A stretch of 64,000 bases of DNA from contig NZ_LXYG01000017.1 of assembly GCF_001650905.1 (NCBI RefSeq), positions 1 to 64,000 of the forward strand. Reading direction: 5' to 3'. Each line of letters begins with the position of its first letter. Position 1 is the first letter of the stretch. Shown piece after piece: positions 62,788 through 64,000 of this stretch. Under the pieces are notes generated by a model. That model had not been told where the DNA came from. It searched no databases and saw only the letters and a program-made list of their open reading frames with translations. This DNA is from Balneola sp. EhC07 (GTDB lineage Bacteria > Bacteroidota > Rhodothermia > Balneolales > Balneolaceae). The position numbers were made by a program, and so were the translations under genes.

Positions 62788-62793
62788 TTATGT
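62668..62793. other. attC recombination site 1
   Basis: R'' ACCTAAC (62668-62674) and R' GTTATGT (62787-62793) flank L'' GCGTTTCAAGCGG (62677-62689) and L' CCGCTTAAACGC (62769-62780). L'' and L' pair over 12 bp with one extra C at 62683, which leaves an extrahelical G on the bottom strand as in functional attC sites. The 79-base middle between the L boxes has only partial symmetry. Confidence 0.9.
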
Positions 62794-63322
62794 TACTTTA
62801 GAAATTACAGCTGTGATCATAGACTGGTATAAATCGCATGATGAAAAAGAGAAGAGCAATTTTGTTGCTGTTTCATGGGTCTTGATTGCAGTTTTAGGTT
62901 TGATGCTTATTGTTCTCTCAATTGGTCAAGAGCATGATGATTACTTCAAAGCCAACAACGGTCTTTTCTTAATGTGTATAATGACCTTAGTATTGATCCT
63001 AATTCGCAGAAAGACGTTTGATCAAATTTTTAAAAACAGTTTTAAACTACTGAGTAAAAAAAGACCTATTGAATTGCTCTTTCTCAGTGATTTTATATTT
63101 CTACTCTCGGTTCTGGCTGTACTAATTTCATTCTTGTTCGTTTTGGATCTTACATTTATTTCCAAAAATGGTTTGCAAATTGGTGGCGTTGTTGCAGTTT
63201 CTATAGCTAGTTTGTTAAACTCACTCAGAAAAACAGTAACATAACAAGCGTTTCAAACGGACTCGGTTAGGGTTCGAAACTTTAATAAATTAAACCAGGC
63301 TCGCCGCTTAAACGCGGGGTCG
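62788..63322 (+). mobile_element. Integron gene cassette 2
   Basis: Begins TTATGTTAC (G|TT at 62787) and ends at the G of 63322. Its attC opens with GTAACATAAC (63236-63245), the exact reverse complement of GTTATGTTAC (62787-62796). It is 535 bases long with one gene whose stop codon lies inside the R'' box. It follows cassette 1 directly, so the two form an array. Confidence 0.88.
62813..63244 (+). CDS. Unknown cassette-borne membrane protein
   Basis: 143 residues with a GTG start 25 bases into the cassette. Four hydrophobic segments are visible (FVAVSWVLIAVLGLMLIVLS; FLMCIMTLVLILI; FLSDFIFLLSVLAVLISFLF; IGGVVAVSIASLL). It is probably an inner-membrane protein; no family is recognised. The stop TAA (63242-63244) is part of the R'' box of its attC. 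Confidence 0.78.
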   Translation: MIIDWYKSHDEKEKSNFVAVSWVLIAVLGLMLIVLSIGQEHDDYFKANNGLFLMCIMTLVLILIRRKTFDQIFKNSFKLLSKKRPIELLFLSDFIFLLSVLAVLISFLFVLDLTFISKNGLQIGGVVAVSIASLLNSLRKTVT

Positions 63323-63328
63323 TTTGCC
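63239..63328. other. attC recombination site 2
   Basis: R'' ACATAAC (63239-63245) and R' GTTTGCC (63322-63328) flank L'' GCGTTTCAAACGG (63248-63260) and L' CCGCTTAAACGC (63304-63315). The L arms pair with one G-T-type mismatch and the same extra C (63254). L' and the GGGGTCG stretch are identical to site 1, so both cassettes belong to one integrase lineage. It is 36 bases shorter than site 1 in the middle. Confidence 0.88.
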
Positions 63329-63526
63329 TACCAGCTGATCATGGAATATCCCAGCATTCCCCGAGTATTGGGATTATTTGTAACCGAAATCAACAAAAGT
63401 GGACCTGCTTACGAATGCGGAATCATGCCGAGCGATGTGATCGTACAGATTGGAGAAGAGCGTGTAACCAGCGACATACATGCCCGGGCTTTATTTAGCG
63501 CTATTATTTGTCACTCCATTTTTTAA
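63323..63526 (+). pseudogene. PDZ-domain fragment (HtrA/trypsin-like protease relic)
   Basis: Reading from the cassette junction: FAYQLIMEYPSIPRVLGLFV, then TEINKSGPAYECGIMPSDVI and VQIGEERVTSDIHARALF. This joins the end of an HtrA protease domain to a PDZ domain, with a probable internal loss after EINKS, and homology stops at ARALF. The left side is cut by the integron cassette, and the right side runs into the serine hydrolase gene. It has no start of its own. Confidence 0.65.
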
Positions 63527-64000
63527 AATAAACATTCCTGGTTCTTCCGTTCGAAGCATTGAAACCGGTGATTTCTCCCGCCTCGTTACGCACAAAATCT
63601 ACCTCGGCAATTGGGTATCCTGCACTAAATGTGTCGACGCTTCCCGGCGACAATTTAATATCATCCGCCAACTGATAATTTTTAAGCATCAGGCTGCTGT
63701 CTTCAATGACAATATCATACACCGTTTCTATTTCTTCACTGAAGTATCGACCGGTAAACTCCTCCATTTCATCCACCGTCAGCTCAAATTTTATTTTCTT
63801 CGCGATATGATTTCCGTTTTGGTGCAGGGTAAGCGAATCAGCAGTATAATCTTCATTTCTGTGAAAGGTGACTGAGGCATTCACTCCAACCAAACTAAAG
63901 GTAGAGTCGGATGTGGCTGTAATATCAACTTCCGGCTGACCGGTAGCCTGTGTGTAAATCCTATCGTCATCTCTGGAAAAACTGAGGATAAAACCGGGCA
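63504..64000 (-). CDS. Serine hydrolase (beta-lactamase family) C-terminal region, partial
   Basis: The frame is open to the right edge, so the gene starts beyond 64000; 165 residues are seen. PGFILSFSRDDDRIYTQATG, then the FxLxxVNASVTF strand, and EFTGRYFSEEIETVYDIVIEDSSLMLK follow the C-terminal lipocalin-like domain that ends many beta-lactamase-fold serine hydrolases of Bacteroidota. The catalytic SxxK domain would lie outside the window. Its end overlaps the PDZ relic. Confidence 0.72.
   Translation of the reverse strand, partial: PGFILSFSRDDDRIYTQATGQPEVDITATSDSTFSLVGVNASVTFHRNEDYTADSLTLHQNGNHIAKKIKFELTVDEMEEFTGRYFSEEIETVYDIVIEDSSLMLKNYQLADDIKLSPGSVDTFSAGYPIAEVDFVRNEAGEITGFNASNGRTRNVYFKKWSDK

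Overview
The window looks like a chromosome segment from a Gram-negative, Bacteroidota-like bacterium, most likely of the Balneolota/Rhodothermota branch. This rests on low GC by eye, many lipoproteins with LxxC-type signals, NVGIGT-repeat surface proteins, a leucine dehydrogenase, CHAT-TPR and DUF5706 proteins and sparse Shine-Dalgarno sites; the taxon is inferred, not proven.

Layout. (1) 1-8383, minus strand: two surface proteins with NVGIGT repeats and a tightly overlapping type II secretion/type IV pilus-like operon (ATPase, secretin, PilM-PilN fusion, PilO-like, GspC/PilP-like, major pseudopilin, prepilin peptidase); no GspF/PilC platform protein is present. (2) 8759-10771, plus: an LpxR-like lipid A deacylase followed at once by a trypsin-fold protease. 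(3) 10772-16075: decayed integrase fragments, a NitT/TauT-type ABC transporter with an unusual membrane-anchored binding-protein homologue, and an intact short tyrosine recombinase homologous to one of the fragments. (4) 16687-30023: an AT-rich defence island with a zinc-ribbon protein, XRE regulator, HEPN protein, NucS-like nuclease, an unknown gene plus a patatin phospholipase with membrane helices, and a compact hsdM-hsdS-AAA ATPase-HNH operon that has no hsdR. AlpA-like and replication-like genes lie at its right end, next to tRNA-Phe. (5) 30305-31086: a gene-free patch of dispersed palindromic repeats. (6) 31087-61380: mostly core genes (recJ, leucine dehydrogenase, hslO, pgsA-like, ftsY, scpA, ppk1, ruvB, metK) mixed with envelope genes (metallophosphoesterase-barrel fusion, PQQ sugar dehydrogenase, CHAT-TPR protein, M28 peptidase), an ECF sigma/anti-sigma pair and a Pycsar-like pair: a class III nucleotide cyclase next to a DUF5706 membrane effector homologue. 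(7) 61380-64000: REP palindromes with a broken REP-associated transposase, then two complete integron gene cassettes with textbook attC sites but no integrase, a PDZ-protein relic and the end of a serine hydrolase gene.

The strongest leads are the two attC-bounded cassettes (62225-63322), whose terminal boxes match their own cassette starts exactly; the cyclase/DUF5706 pair (39800-42374), where both base-specifying residues of adenylate cyclases are replaced; and the HsdMS operon in which a Septu-like ATPase/HNH pair stands where HsdR would be expected (22031-27894).
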